DNA from: Hydrogenophilales bacterium 28-61-23
GTDB lineage: Bacteria > Pseudomonadota > Gammaproteobacteria > Burkholderiales > Thiobacillaceae
Assembly (NCBI GenBank): GCA_002281555.1
Contig: NCGJ01000001.1
Coordinates: forward strand, 186,001 to 250,000
Direction: 5' to 3'
Length of the DNA: 64,000 bases
Shown here: piece after piece, positions 18,120 to 29,171 of the stretch
How the letters are laid out: each line of letters opens with the position of its first letter
How positions within the stretch are numbered: position 1 is the stretch's first letter
Notes under the pieces: model-generated
Database searches by the model: none
Told to the model about the DNA's origin: nothing
The model's input: the letters and a program-made list of their open reading frames with translations, nothing else
Program-made: the position numbers and the translations under genes

Positions 18120-19570
18120 AAAAGACCTTGCTAGCGCTTGCGCTGATTTCCGCCAACCCCGCCCATGCGCTGGATGAGCGTCCAAGCGGTTCCGCCGAGC
18201 AGACCGCGCTTGCGGTGACCATCTACAACGGCGACCTGGCGCTGGTGAAGGATGCGCGCAAGGTTCGCGTCGACAACGGCGACAACCTGCTCGCCTGGCG
18301 CGACGTCTCCGCGCAGATGCAGCCGGAAACCGCGCTGTTGCGTTCGACCGAGGGCAAGAAGCTCACGCTGCTGGAGCAAAACTTCGACTTCGACTTGCTG
18401 ACGCCGCAAAAACTGCTGGAGAAATCCGTCGGCGAAACGGTGCGCGTGCTGCGCACTCAGCCGATCACCGGCGTCGAGTTCAGCGAATACGCCACGCTGC
18501 TCGCGGCCAACGAGGGTACCGTCCTGCAATTCAAGGACCGGGTGGAAACCGGCATTCCCGGCCGCCTAGGATTCAACGCGGTCCCCGGCGCATTGCGCGA
18601 CCGCCCCACCCTATCCATGCTATTCAACACGGAAATACCCACCAGCGCCGGCCACCCCGGCGCCAACAGCGCGGCCGATATGGGACTGGAGCTGAGCTAT
18701 CTGACCGCCGGGCTGACCTGGAAAGCGGATTACGTCGCGGAGCTTTCCGCCAAAGAAGACAGCATCGATCTGAACGGCTGGGTCACGCTGACCAATACCA
18801 GCGGCACGACCTACCCGAAAGCGCGTTTGCAACTGGTCGCCGGCGAGGTCAACCGGGCCCAGCCGGAACGCGGGCGCATGCCGGTCATGATGAAGGCCAT
18901 GGCGATGGCCGACGCCGCGCCGCAAATGCGGGAGGAAAACCTGTTCGAGTATCACCTCTACACACTGGATCGCCTTACGACGCTGCTCGACAAACAGACC
19001 AAACAAGTCGCGCTTCTGTCCGCCCAAAACGTCAAAACCGACAAGGAATTCCGCTTCCAGGGCGCCGATTGGTACTACGGCAGCCAGCAAGGCGACCTGG
19101 GCCGCAAGCTGAAACCCGGCGTCTACATGGAGTTCAGCAACAAAGGCGGCAATCTCGGCGTTCCGCTGCCCAAGGGCATCGTCCGCGTCTACAAGAAGGA
19201 CAGCGCCGGTCGCGCCCAATTCATCGGCGAAGACCGCATCGACCACACCGCCAAGGGTGAAACAATCAAGCTGAAACTGGGCGATGCGTTCGACATTACC
19301 GCCGACAAGAAACAGAGCGATTTCCAGAAAATCAGCGCCGGCTTCAATAACCGTGGCGGCGTCATCGAAACGGCCTACGTCATGGAAATCCGTAACGCCA
19401 AGAACGAAAAAGTCACCGTTACCGTCATCGAACCGATGCATGGCGATTGGCAAATCCTGCAGGAAAGCCTTGCCCATAAAAAAGAAGCCGCGCATACCGC
19501 CGTCTGGGTCGTGCCGATTCCGGCCGAAGGCAAAACCACGCTGACTTGGCGCGTGCGGGCGAAATTCTGA
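18116..19570 (+). CDS. Exported DUF4139 domain protein
   Basis: This 484-residue protein has a signal peptide (cleavage likely after residue 18, AHA). The body is beta-rich: an N-terminal segment VTIYNGDLALVKDARKV typical of mucoidy-inhibitor A-like and DUF4139 proteins, then the DUF4139 domain from about residue 190 (LSYLTAGLTWKADYVAEL, then LNGWVTLTNTSGTTYPKARLQLVAGEVN). It ends in WVVPIPAEGKTTLTWRVRAKF. There are no transmembrane segments after the signal, so a periplasmic or surface location is likely. Function is unknown. It overlaps pgl by 4 bases and is followed 7 bases later by the oxygenase gene, suggesting one operon. Confidence 0.85.
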   Translation: MKKTLLALALISANPAHALDERPSGSAEQTALAVTIYNGDLALVKDARKVRVDNGDNLLAWRDVSAQMQPETALLRSTEGKKLTLLEQNFDFDLLTPQKLLEKSVGETVRVLRTQPITGVEFSEYATLLAANEGTVLQFKDRVETGIPGRLGFNAVPGALRDRPTLSMLFNTEIPTSAGHPGANSAADMGLELSYLTAGLTWKADYVAELSAKEDSIDLNGWVTLTNTSGTTYPKARLQLVAGEVNRAQPERGRMPVMMKAMAMADAAPQMREENLFEYHLYTLDRLTTLLDKQTKQVALLSAQNVKTDKEFRFQGADWYYGSQQGDLGRKLKPGVYMEFSNKGGNLGVPLPKGIVRVYKKDSAGRAQFIGEDRIDHTAKGETIKLKLGDAFDITADKKQSDFQKISAGFNNRGGVIETAYVMEIRNAKNEKVTVTVIEPMHGDWQILQESLAHKKEAAHTAVWVVPIPAEGKTTLTWRVRAKF

Positions 19571-19577
19571 TCCGCGC

Positions 19578-20192
19578 ATGAGTCCGGAAGCCATTGCCGA
19601 CGCCATTGCCGACACGATTGCAGCCGAATTAGCCGAACCGGGCTGGTGCGTCGTGCCCAACTATCTGGACGCGGCCGAAACCGCCGGCTTGCGGCAAGAA
19701 TGCCTCACGGCGCACGCCAAAAACACATTTCATCGCGCTGGCGTCGGGCGCGGCACGGCCGAAATTCGTGACGAAATCCGGGGCGATCAGGTGCTCTGGA
19801 TCGACGAAACCACGGCCGGGCCAGCATTAAAGACCGTGCTGTCGAAACTGGAAGCCTTGCGCCTGAGCGTCAACCGGCACTTGTTTCTCGGGTTGTTCGA
19901 TGTCGAGCTGCATTTCGCGGTCTACCCATCCGGCGCGGGTTATCGCCGCCATCTCGACCGCTTCCAGGATGACGACCGACGCACGCTGACGGTCATTCTG
20001 TATCTGAACGAAAACTGGTCCGCCGCCGATGGCGGCTTGCTGCGCTTCTGGCCGAACCAGGCCGAAGCCGCTCTGGAAATCGAGCCCTCGGGCGGAACCC
20101 TGGTGACTTTTCTGTCCGATCGCTTCTGGCACGAAGTCGCGCCCGCGCAGCGCCAGCGGCTGAGCTTGACCGGATGGTTCCGACGCCGCTGA
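19578..20192 (+). CDS. 2-oxoglutarate/Fe(II)-dependent oxygenase (SM-20/prolyl-4-hydroxylase type)
   Basis: This is a cytoplasmic double-stranded beta-helix dioxygenase of 204 residues. The iron ligands are read as His125 and Asp127 (YRRHLDRFQ) and His185 (SDRFWHEV), with Arg194 positioned to hold 2-oxoglutarate (RQRLSLTGWF). The LTVILYLNENW and DGGLLRFWP segments match the SM-20/EGL-9-like group, which hydroxylates proline or related residues on protein targets. The substrate here is unknown. It is the last gene of the pgl-DUF4139 group and is followed by strong hairpins. Confidence 0.88.
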   Translation: MSPEAIADAIADTIAAELAEPGWCVVPNYLDAAETAGLRQECLTAHAKNTFHRAGVGRGTAEIRDEIRGDQVLWIDETTAGPALKTVLSKLEALRLSVNRHLFLGLFDVELHFAVYPSGAGYRRHLDRFQDDDRRTLTVILYLNENWSAADGGLLRFWPNQAEAALEIEPSGGTLVTFLSDRFWHEVAPAQRQRLSLTGWFRRR

Positions 20193-20222
20193 AATCGTCA
20201 GCGCGGAACCGCATCGAGTCGT

Positions 20223-20240
20223 GGACGGGGTTAGCCCCGT
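20223..20240. repeat. Short GC hairpin after the oxygenase gene
   Basis: GACGGGG and CCCCGTC form a perfect 7-bp stem around TTAG. No T-run follows on either strand, so it is probably an mRNA-end structure rather than a full terminator on its own. Confidence 0.4.
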
Positions 20241-20280
20241 CGCCCTCTCACACCAGCGTCGGGATGCGCAGTGCGCCCAT

Positions 20281-20311
20281 AAAAAAAGCCGCGCTTCGGC
20301 GCGGCTTTTTT
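20281..20311. terminator. Bidirectional rho-independent terminator
   Basis: A stem of AAGCCGCGC against GCGCGGCTT with a TTCG tetraloop is flanked by an A-run on the left and a T-run on the right. It therefore works in both directions, ending the pgl-DUF4139-oxygenase transcript and the convergent aconitase transcript. Confidence 0.9.
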
Positions 20312-20325
20312 CATCGCGCCAGCGC

Positions 20326-22962
<2,637 letters not shown>

Positions 22963-23057
22963 GGGGATTCCTGTGAGCACCGGGACAACTCCGGCAATAG
23001 CCAAATTTTACCCATGGCGGCCAGGACAGTAGTGCGGGCATCGCAAATCGAGCAGAC

Positions 23058-23088
23058 AAAAAAAGGGCGCGGCTTTTACACCGCGCCC
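23058..23088 (-). terminator. Rho-independent terminator of the phospholipase transcript
   Basis: On the minus strand GGGCGCGG pairs with CCGCGCCC around an 8-base loop and is followed by a run of seven Ts. It lies between the phospholipase C gene and acnA, so it insulates aconitase from upstream transcription. Confidence 0.85.
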
Positions 23089-23109
23089 TGAATCAAGCCG
23101 TTTGACGCC

Positions 23110-23275
23110 TAGCAGCCTGTCGGGCTTTGGTCGTCGATAGCGAAAATCGGCCCCAGCGAGGCCATTTTTTGCCGGCTTCTTGCCTCATAGCCCAGCTATG
23201 GGGCAAGAAGCCGGTGAAAAAGGGGCCGCTGCGGTCGATTTGCAGCCGACGATTCCAAAGTCCGACAGACTGCTA
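23110..23275. mobile_element. MITE-like palindromic element (about 166 bp, 21-bp terminal inverted repeats)
   Basis: The ends TAGCAGCCTGTCGGGCTTTGG (left, less its last base to stay short: 23110-23129) and the complement of 23255-23275 match at 19 of 21 positions. A second, central inverted repeat pairs CCGGCTTCTTGCCTCATAG with CTATGGGGCAAGAAGCCGG (18 of 19) around a 5-base loop. The intervening arms are also partly complementary, so the whole element can fold into one long hairpin. Both ends carry TA, compatible with a TA target duplication. There is no coding capacity. It ends five bases from the phospholipase stop codon. The class is inferred from structure only. Confidence 0.65.
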
Positions 23276-23279
23276 GGGA

Positions 23280-25469
23280 TCAGGCGACGCGGTATTGATC
23301 CGCTATCGCCGCGCCCGCCATTGCCGGGTCGCTGAACGAGTGCTCGCCGATTTCCATGTGGCCGGCCAGACGGCGGCTGAAGTCGGCCTGCCCCCGCACC
23401 TTGACCGAGAAGTCGTACCAATAAGCGCTCGACGCCAGCGCCAGGGTCAAGGTGTGTTCACCATGTGCCTTGACGGTATGGTAGGCCGGTGTCGCCGGGA
23501 AATACTTGTTGGCGGTCACGCTGAACACGCAGGCTCTGCTGCCGGTGTTGATCAGCCTGATCTTCAACTCGCCGTTGGCGGCATCGTAGGTCGCCTCGAC
23601 ATCCGGATTGGGCTGGGTGGCCAAGATCACGCGCTTGGCATTGCCGGTGAAATGGCGATGGAAGCCGTTCGGGCCGAGTATCCACAGGTCATAAGCGCCG
23701 GTGGCGGCGGCATCCCAGACGCCGGCGAGCTCCTTGCCGGGTTCCACCGTGTAGCGGCGCGGGATGGCCGTCAGGTTGAGACGGTCATAAACGTGGAACA
23801 CCGCCGCCGCGTTGCCGGTGTTGCCGAACAGCAGGTTCACCTGATTGCCGGGCATGGCCTGGCTGGTCACATGCAGTTCGTAAGGCAGCGCGCGCGCGGG
23901 GCGTATCCCGGCGGCCTGCTCCGGCAACGTGATGGTGGTCGGGGCCGGCGGCGTGGTGCGTGACGGCAGCGCGCGCGCCTGGGTGGCCAGGGCGAGCGTC
24001 GGCGGCAGCTTGCTGAAGAACTCGGTGTCGTTGGGGTCGGCGAAGTTGAAGGCGGAGGTCAGATCGCCGCACACTGCGCGACGCCAGGCGCTGATGTTGG
24101 GTTCCATGACGCCGAATCGAGCCTCGATGAAACGGATCACCGAAACGTGGTCGAACACCTCGGAGTTGACCCAGCCGCCCTTGCTCCAGGGCGACACCAC
24201 GTACATGGGCACGCGCGGGCCGAGGCCATAGGCGCGGTGCAGCAATTTCTGCTCGGTGGTGTTGTTGTGGTAGCTGACCAGGTGCTCGTGGTATTCGCCG
24301 GTGGTGTCGACGGTGGAAGCGCCGGCCATGACGGCCTGGGCCGGATCGGCGTTCCAACTGGTGTAGGACGGCGCGGCCGGCGGCGGCATGTGGTCGAAGA
24401 AGCCGTCGTTCTCGTCGAAGTTGATGAACAGAACGGTCTTGCTCCAGACCTCGGGGTTGGCGGTCAGTGCATCCAGCACGCGCGAGGTGTAATCGGCGCC
24501 CTGGGCCGGGCTGGACGGTCCGGGATGCTCGGAGCCCTCGGCGGTGGCGACGATCCAGGACACCTGAGGCAAGGTGCCGGCCAGCACGTCTTCCTTGAGC
24601 TTGTCCAGGTCGCGCGTGCTGGTGCCGCGCTGGCGCAGGGCTTCGGAATAACCGGGGCTCTGGAACCAGGCGTCGCGGAAACTATGGAAGCCGGCCAGGG
24701 AGTTGTCGGTGAAGTTATCCGCCATGTTTTCGTAAACCTGCCAGGTGATGCCCGCGGCTTCGAGCCGCTCCGGATAGGTCGTCCAGTTGTAGCCGCCGTC
24801 ATTGCCGGGGTTGGCGTCGAACCAGTCGTAATCGTTGTAGGTGGCCGGGCCGTTGCCCAGGGCCAGGGGGTCGTTGCTGCCGGTCCACAGGAACAGGCGG
24901 TTGGTGTTGGTGCCGCCCTGGAACGAGCAATGGTAGGCGTCGCAGAGGGTGAAGGCGTTGGCCAGGGCGAACTGGAAAGGCATGTCCTCGGCGGCGAAAT
25001 ACCCCATCGAGTGGTTGTTCTTGGCCTTGGGCCAGGCATTCATGAGGCCGTTGTTCCAGGCATTCTGGGCATCGGTCCAGGAATGGGGCGTGCCTTCGAC
25101 GCGCATGTATTCGAAATGCTGCACCGTATTCAGGTGGAACGGAGCGACCGGTTGGCCCACGGCACGGACCGATTGATTGGGTTGCACCCAGACGTTCTTG
25201 CCGGTGATGCCGGTCGAGTTGGAAACCGGGATCGGGAACGGGTCGGCGAATCCACGTACGCCGGGCAGCGTGCCGAAATAATGGTCGAAGGAGCGGTTTT
25301 CCTGGGTCAGGATGACGATGTGCTCAACGTCCATGATCGTGCCGGTGCGGTTGTTGGCCTCGATGGCCAGGGCGCGCTGGATGGACAGGGGGAGCACGGA
25401 GAGTGCGGTTGCCGCGCCGGCGGTCGAGGCCAGGGAACGGAGAAAGTCGCGACGGTTTAGATTGCTCAT
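23280..25469 (-). CDS. plcN: Phosphocholine-specific phospholipase C, Tat-exported
   Basis: This 729-residue secreted phosphoesterase belongs to the PlcH/PlcN (AcpA-like) family and cleaves phosphatidylcholine or sphingomyelin headgroups. It starts with a twin-arginine signal (NRRDFLRSLASTAGAATALS) and continues with the catalytic domain (ILTQENRSFDHYFGTLPGVRGF, then WIVATAEGSEHPGPSSPAQG and LFINFDENDGFFDHM). It ends with two DUF756 beta domains from about residue 520. I chose the ATG at 25469 because GAGGA lies 9 bases upstream; the codon 12 bases earlier is TTG. The choline specificity and the non-haemolytic symbol are family assignments, not seen directly. Confidence 0.9.
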   Translation of the reverse strand: MSNLNRRDFLRSLASTAGAATALSVLPLSIQRALAIEANNRTGTIMDVEHIVILTQENRSFDHYFGTLPGVRGFADPFPIPVSNSTGITGKNVWVQPNQSVRAVGQPVAPFHLNTVQHFEYMRVEGTPHSWTDAQNAWNNGLMNAWPKAKNNHSMGYFAAEDMPFQFALANAFTLCDAYHCSFQGGTNTNRLFLWTGSNDPLALGNGPATYNDYDWFDANPGNDGGYNWTTYPERLEAAGITWQVYENMADNFTDNSLAGFHSFRDAWFQSPGYSEALRQRGTSTRDLDKLKEDVLAGTLPQVSWIVATAEGSEHPGPSSPAQGADYTSRVLDALTANPEVWSKTVLFINFDENDGFFDHMPPPAAPSYTSWNADPAQAVMAGASTVDTTGEYHEHLVSYHNNTTEQKLLHRAYGLGPRVPMYVVSPWSKGGWVNSEVFDHVSVIRFIEARFGVMEPNISAWRRAVCGDLTSAFNFADPNDTEFFSKLPPTLALATQARALPSRTTPPAPTTITLPEQAAGIRPARALPYELHVTSQAMPGNQVNLLFGNTGNAAAVFHVYDRLNLTAIPRRYTVEPGKELAGVWDAAATGAYDLWILGPNGFHRHFTGNAKRVILATQPNPDVEATYDAANGELKIRLINTGSRACVFSVTANKYFPATPAYHTVKAHGEHTLTLALASSAYWYDFSVKVRGQADFSRRLAGHMEIGEHSFSDPAMAGAAIADQYRVA

Positions 25470-25491
25470 GGGTGTCCTCAAAAATAAAAAC

Positions 25492-25542
25492 GCCGGAATG
25501 AAAACGGGAGATGCCGGGCATGCCCGGTTCCGTCATTCCGGC
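25492..25542. repeat. REP-like hairpin upstream of the phospholipase gene
   Basis: GCCGGAATGA at 25492-25501 is perfectly complementary to TCATTCCGGC at 25533-25542. Between them lies a 14-bp perfect palindrome (CCGGGCATGCCCGG, 25514-25527). The GGAATGA/TCATTCC arms recall repetitive extragenic palindromes common in Proteobacteria. Only one copy was seen in this window. Confidence 0.6.
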
Positions 25543-25579
25543 TGGATGGCGCTGCTTACGCCGCTATCGGCGCAAGGGT

Positions 25580-25602
25580 GGCGGCGGCACTAGGCCGCCG
25601 CC
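25580..25602. terminator. Hairpin just after the PEP-CTERM gene
   Basis: GGCGGCGGC pairs with GCCGCCGCC over a 5-base ACTAG loop, 16 bases beyond the PEP-CTERM stop codon. There is no T-run, so it may stall polymerase weakly or protect the mRNA end. Confidence 0.5.
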
Positions 25603-25617
25603 TGGCGCAGTCCGAAC

Positions 25618-26307
25618 TCAGCGAACGGCGCGGGAACGGCGGGCGGCGAAACCGACCAGACCCAGACCGGCCAGCATCAGCGCGTAAGTCTCGGGTTCCG
25701 GCACCGGGGTCAGCACGAAGGACAGGTTGTCGGCGTAGCCGTCGTTGTCGTTGCTGACCTGGCGCTCCATGTCCAGCAGGAACACCACTTGGGTGGTGGC
25801 GGTGGGCAGGAAACCGCTGGTTGCGCGGTAGTACAGGCCGGTCGTGTTGTTGCGGTCGGCGGGCTGGACCGGGCCGAGCTGGGCAACGCTCAGTTCGATG
25901 CCGTTGGTGTCCAGGAAGCTGACCAGCAGGATCGCGTTGTCGCCCTGGTTCGTCCAGCCACCCAGCCAGCCGGTCAATTGGAAGCCCTGGTTGCCGGTGG
26001 CGATGGCGGCGGTGTTGGCGCTCAGGTCCAGGATCTGGTAACCCGCGGAATAGCCGAAGCCGGACGTGCCGGCGAACATCATCGCGCCGCGATCGGCCGG
26101 GCCGGGTTCGCCAGGCATCACCCAGTTGTTGCCGTACTCGACGGATTGGAACAGGGGGAACGCCGGATCGAGCGCAGTCCAGCCGCTGACGCCGGACTCG
26201 GCGTCGCCGTTGACGATCAGGTTGGTGTTGTAGTCCGCAGCTTGAACGCTAAAGGAAGCCGTGGAGAAAGCCAGCGCCAAAAGGGCGTGAAGAAGATTCG
26301 ATTTCAT
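25618..26307 (-). CDS. PEP-CTERM sorting-domain protein
   Basis: This is a 229-residue secreted protein. It has a signal peptide (about residues 1-23, ending SVQA), a beta-rich body similar to carbohydrate-binding-like exosortase substrates (NLIVNGDAESGVSGWTALD, then YQILDL), and a C-terminal PEP-CTERM signal. That signal is VPEPETYALMLAG, a hydrophobic helix, then a basic tail (AARRSRAVR). Such proteins are processed by an exosortase of the EpsH type and tied to exopolysaccharide production; no exosortase is in this window. I chose the ATG at 26307 because a GAGAAA ribosome-binding site precedes it. The gene upstream of phospholipase C is on the same strand but is separated by hairpins. Confidence 0.9.
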   Translation of the reverse strand: MKSNLLHALLALAFSTASFSVQAADYNTNLIVNGDAESGVSGWTALDPAFPLFQSVEYGNNWVMPGEPGPADRGAMMFAGTSGFGYSAGYQILDLSANTAAIATGNQGFQLTGWLGGWTNQGDNAILLVSFLDTNGIELSVAQLGPVQPADRNNTTGLYYRATSGFLPTATTQVVFLLDMERQVSNDNDGYADNLSFVLTPVPEPETYALMLAGLGLVGFAARRSRAVR

Positions 26308-26742
26308 GTTGTTTCTCAAAGTTTTGATTAGAAGGGAAAGGTGTATCGCCCAACCTGCGCACCAGCCAGGTATGCCAGGGGATCTGGGCAGATCGAACCG
26401 ACAACGACGGTCTGATTCGATCCGGGGCGAGGATAGCCAGCCAACATGACAATCAAAATTGTCAAAAATGAGCCGTTCGCTCTATTTACTTTTCCAAGAA
26501 CACACTGAGAGACAATAAATCCATATAAATATCAATGGATTAGGATGCACCTCCGGAACGAGTCGGATTGGCCGAAATTTCATTGGGAAGCACAATCCAC
26601 CTTCTTTCCGATAAGCTTTGACCCAGTCTGACCCGCCCGGCAGGCAGTTAAGCTGTCGGGCTCGATACACGGGTTTATCCCTATCGATGGAACCAGACTA
26701 GCCCGCAAACTCGAGCTGATCGCCTACTTACCGAGACAACAA
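26308..26742. promoter_or_regulatory. Divergent regulatory region, PEP-CTERM gene and malic enzyme
   Basis: This 435-base region has no convincing gene and is locally AT-rich. Two inverted repeats stand out. TGACAAT and ATTGTCA (26447-26464) form a perfect 7-bp dyad with a 4-base spacer. AATCCAT and ATGGATT (26518-26541) form another 7-bp dyad with a 10-base spacer. Either could be an operator for the divergent genes. A GC hairpin-like segment (GCCCGGCAG and CTGTCGGGC, one G-T pair) lies near 26627-26653. No promoter consensus was strong enough to call. Confidence 0.5.
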
Positions 26743-27939
26743 ATGAACGACCTGAACCAGAAAGCCTTGGACTACCACGAGTTTCCCCGCCCCGGAAAAA
26801 TCTCCGTCGAATCGTCCAAACCCTGCGCCACCCAATACGAACTCTCGCTCGCCTACACCCCCGGCGTCGCCGAACCGGTGCGCCAGATCGCGAAAGACCC
26901 GGCCAACGCCTACCGCTACACCAACAAGGGCAACCTGGTCGCCGTGATCACCGACGGCACCGCCATCCTCGGCCTGGGCAACCTCGGCCCGCTCGCCAGC
27001 AAACCGGTCATGGAAGGCAAAGGTATCCTGTTCAAACGCTTCGCCGGCATCGACGTGTTCGACATCGAAGTCGCCGCGCCCAGCGTCGCCAGCTTCATCG
27101 AAACCGTGGTCAACATCTCCCCCACCTTCGGCGGCATCAACCTCGAAGACATCGCCGCGCCGCATTGCTTCGAGATCGAAGCAGCCCTGAAAGCGCGCCT
27201 CGACATCCCCGTCTTCCACGACGACCAGCACGGCACCGCCGTGGTCATGTGCGCCGGCCTGCTCAACGCGCTCGACGTGCAAGGCAAGAAACTGGACGAG
27301 ATCAAACTGGTCTGCCTCGGCGCCGGCGCCGCCGGCCTGGCCTGCATGCGCCTGCTCATCGCCATGGGTGGCAACAAAGCCAACATGACTCTGGTCGACA
27401 GCAAAGGCGTCATCCACAGCGGCCGCACCGACCTCAACGCCCACAAACAGGAATTCGCCAAAGACACCGACCAGCGCAGCCTGGCCGACGCCATGAAAGA
27501 TGCCGACGTATTCATCGGTGTCTCCGGCCCCAATCTGGTCAACGCCGACATGGTCAAGAGCATGGCCGCCAAGCCCATCCTGTTCGCCATGGCCAACCCG
27601 GATCCGGAAATCTCCCCCGCCGAAGTCCACGCCGCGCGCGACGACGCGCTGATGGCCACCGGCCGCTCGGACTACCCGAACCAGGTCAACAACGTCCTCG
27701 GCTTCCCCTATATCTTCAAAGGCACCTTCGACGCCCGCGCCAAAGCCATCACCCAACCGATGATGATCGCCGCCGCCCGCGCCTTAGCCGCCCTCGCGCG
27801 CGAACCGGTACCGCGGGAAGTGCTGGATGCCTACAAACTGGACAAGCTGGAATTCGGCCGCGAATACATCATCCCGAAACCGTTCGACCCCAGGCTGATC
27901 GAGCGGATACCACCGGCAGTGGCAGCGGCGGCTTCGTGA
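26743..27939 (+). CDS. Malic enzyme (short form without phosphotransacetylase domain)
   Basis: This enzyme oxidatively decarboxylates malate to pyruvate with NAD(P)+. The 398-residue protein has the malic N-domain ([18 protein letters not shown], then [15 protein letters not shown] and [14 protein letters not shown]), the metal/substrate site [12 protein letters not shown], and the Rossmann domain ([16 protein letters not shown]). The C-terminus has the typical [17 protein letters not shown]. It lacks the phosphate acetyltransferase-like domain that makes MaeB about 750 residues long. Cofactor preference cannot be settled by eye. A strong terminator follows at 28018. Confidence 0.94.
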   Translation: MNDLNQKALDYHEFPRPGKISVESSKPCATQYELSLAYTPGVAEPVRQIAKDPANAYRYTNKGNLVAVITDGTAILGLGNLGPLASKPVMEGKGILFKRFAGIDVFDIEVAAPSVASFIETVVNISPTFGGINLEDIAAPHCFEIEAALKARLDIPVFHDDQHGTAVVMCAGLLNALDVQGKKLDEIKLVCLGAGAAGLACMRLLIAMGGNKANMTLVDSKGVIHSGRTDLNAHKQEFAKDTDQRSLADAMKDADVFIGVSGPNLVNADMVKSMAAKPILFAMANPDPEISPAEVHAARDDALMATGRSDYPNQVNNVLGFPYIFKGTFDARAKAITQPMMIAAARALAALAREPVPREVLDAYKLDKLEFGREYIIPKPFDPRLIERIPPAVAAAAS

Positions 27940-28719
27940 CAAGCCGAACCGGGTTACGGAAAGCAACATAGCGGCGAGGGAAACAAAAACGAATCGCCAG
28001 GTTGCCGAAAATCAGCCAACCCCCGCGTGTCGGGGGTTTGTCGTTTCAGGGACGCGAAATGGCTGAAGAATATTGGCTATCAGGCAGCTGATATGGAAAA
28101 TGCTCTTTGTGCTTCTAGCTGGGTCGAAGTGCGAAATATTGAAAGTGGGTATCAGCACCGACTATCGACACGATCCAATCATCCAGGCTGACAGCATTGA
28201 ATGACGGGGGATCGGCCTAAACGGCCATTGAGCACCTGCGGCTTGGACGGCAGCTCCGCTTCGCACTACAGCCGTTCGACCATTTCCAAAAAGAAATCAG
28301 TGGCCTTTAGCGGGAATGACCGCTTATCGAAAATGCCTATTCACCCTTTCGACCCATTGCCGACGGTGACCAACATCGGGAGCTGCCGTTCGCCGGGAAT
28401 GCGCAGAATGGGAAAGCCGACGTTCGTTATGCCCTCGGTCGATTTTCACCTGAACTTCGACTGTGCAGCGGGAACGGCCAGTCGGATCGGTGACACCACA
28501 GACAAGCTCGGCCAATAGCCGAAGTTATCGCAGCAAGCCTGACCGTCTGCAGCTGCCAGGGTTCGCGCTATGTGGTCTAGCACACAGATCAGCACGCAAT
28601 GATTGGTGAGAATACTCCAGCAGCGCCCACAGGCAAGTTGCCTAACACCAGCTGGATTCGGGCAGCAAGACCGCCCGGTTACAGTCAAAGTACCCCAACC
28701 CAAACAGAGAGCTTTGGTG
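27940..28719. other. Long non-coding stretch after malic enzyme
   Basis: After the terminator at 28018-28045 I see no supported gene. Short open frames on both strands have atypical composition and no recognisable domain. The segment 28200-28600 contains phrases such as GGGAATGACCGCTT and GTGCAGCGGGAACGGCCAGT (28463-28482). The latter recurs in inverted orientation at 32342-32361 with 16 of 20 bases the same. This looks like decayed repetitive DNA at one edge of an accessory region. Confidence 0.5.
28018..28045 (+). terminator. Rho-independent terminator of the malic enzyme gene
   Basis: AACCCCCG pairs with CGGGGGTT over a 5-base loop, followed by TTGTCGTTT. It lies 79 bases after the malic enzyme stop codon. 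Confidence 0.8.
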
Positions 28720-29091
28720 ATGAAAAAAGGTAGGTACGCAACAGCCCGTGTGGTGCAGTGCGAAGTTATCCGCGTCGATTCCCCGTTCTTCCTGATCAAC
28801 TCACAACAGATGGCCTGCCGTTATGAAACGGCAGATGGTTCAGTACTGGCAAGAGGCTATTACCTGGCCGTGTGGCCTAAAGGTGCATGCCTTACATTAC
28901 ACGGCCGCGAACTTCGCTATCTTGGTCCATTCGTGACAAGGGTAGCGGCGTGTTTGCTGCAAACTAGTGTGCTGTATCTAGGTATTGTCGATCCGGGGAA
29001 GGCAATGAATGCAGTCAATGAACCCGGACGTTCAGATGACTTCGCGCAGAAGATGGCCACCGTCTCTTACAGACTGTCAACGGCCTGTTGA
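28720..29091 (+). CDS. Hypothetical protein, 123 residues
   Basis: This is a small open frame starting MKKGRYATARVVQCEVIRVD and ending in a run around ATVSYRLSTAC. A weak purine-rich ribosome-binding site (AGAGAG) lies about 10 bases before the ATG. The central part (GSVLARGYYLAVWPKGACLT, then RELRYLGPFVTRVAAC) has the alternation of a small beta-rich soluble protein and no signal peptide. I do not recognise a family. It sits in a poorly coding region between malic enzyme and the lipoprotein hydrolase, so it may be real accessory DNA or a chance frame. Confidence 0.4.
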   Translation: MKKGRYATARVVQCEVIRVDSPFFLINSQQMACRYETADGSVLARGYYLAVWPKGACLTLHGRELRYLGPFVTRVAACLLQTSVLYLGIVDPGKAMNAVNEPGRSDDFAQKMATVSYRLSTAC

Positions 29092-29171
29092 TAAATGCAT
29101 AACAAGGTCCCCCTCCCCCTCGGTTTGCTGCTCTCGACCCCGCCAATTGATTACCGGTTTGGACAAATTGA

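Larger units (their letters stand above)
22963..23279. other. Intergenic region holding a terminator and a MITE-like element
   Basis: No gene is supported in this 317-base gap between the start of acnA and the stop of the phospholipase gene. It contains the acnA leader (22963-23010), a minus-strand terminator (23058-23088) and a 166-bp near-palindromic element (23110-23275). Confidence 0.8.

Noticed and set aside
26627-26653. A possible relic of the 23110 element (shared CTGTCGGGCT)
   Set aside because: Only a 10-base match is shared and no second terminus is found nearby, so chance is more likely.
26482-26670. A 62-codon frame upstream of the PEP-CTERM gene
   Set aside because: It lies in AT-rich control DNA with dyads and has no ribosome-binding site.
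28201-28518. A 105-codon frame after malic enzyme
   Set aside because: It lies in degenerate repeat-like DNA, lacks a ribosome-binding site and shows no protein-like pattern.
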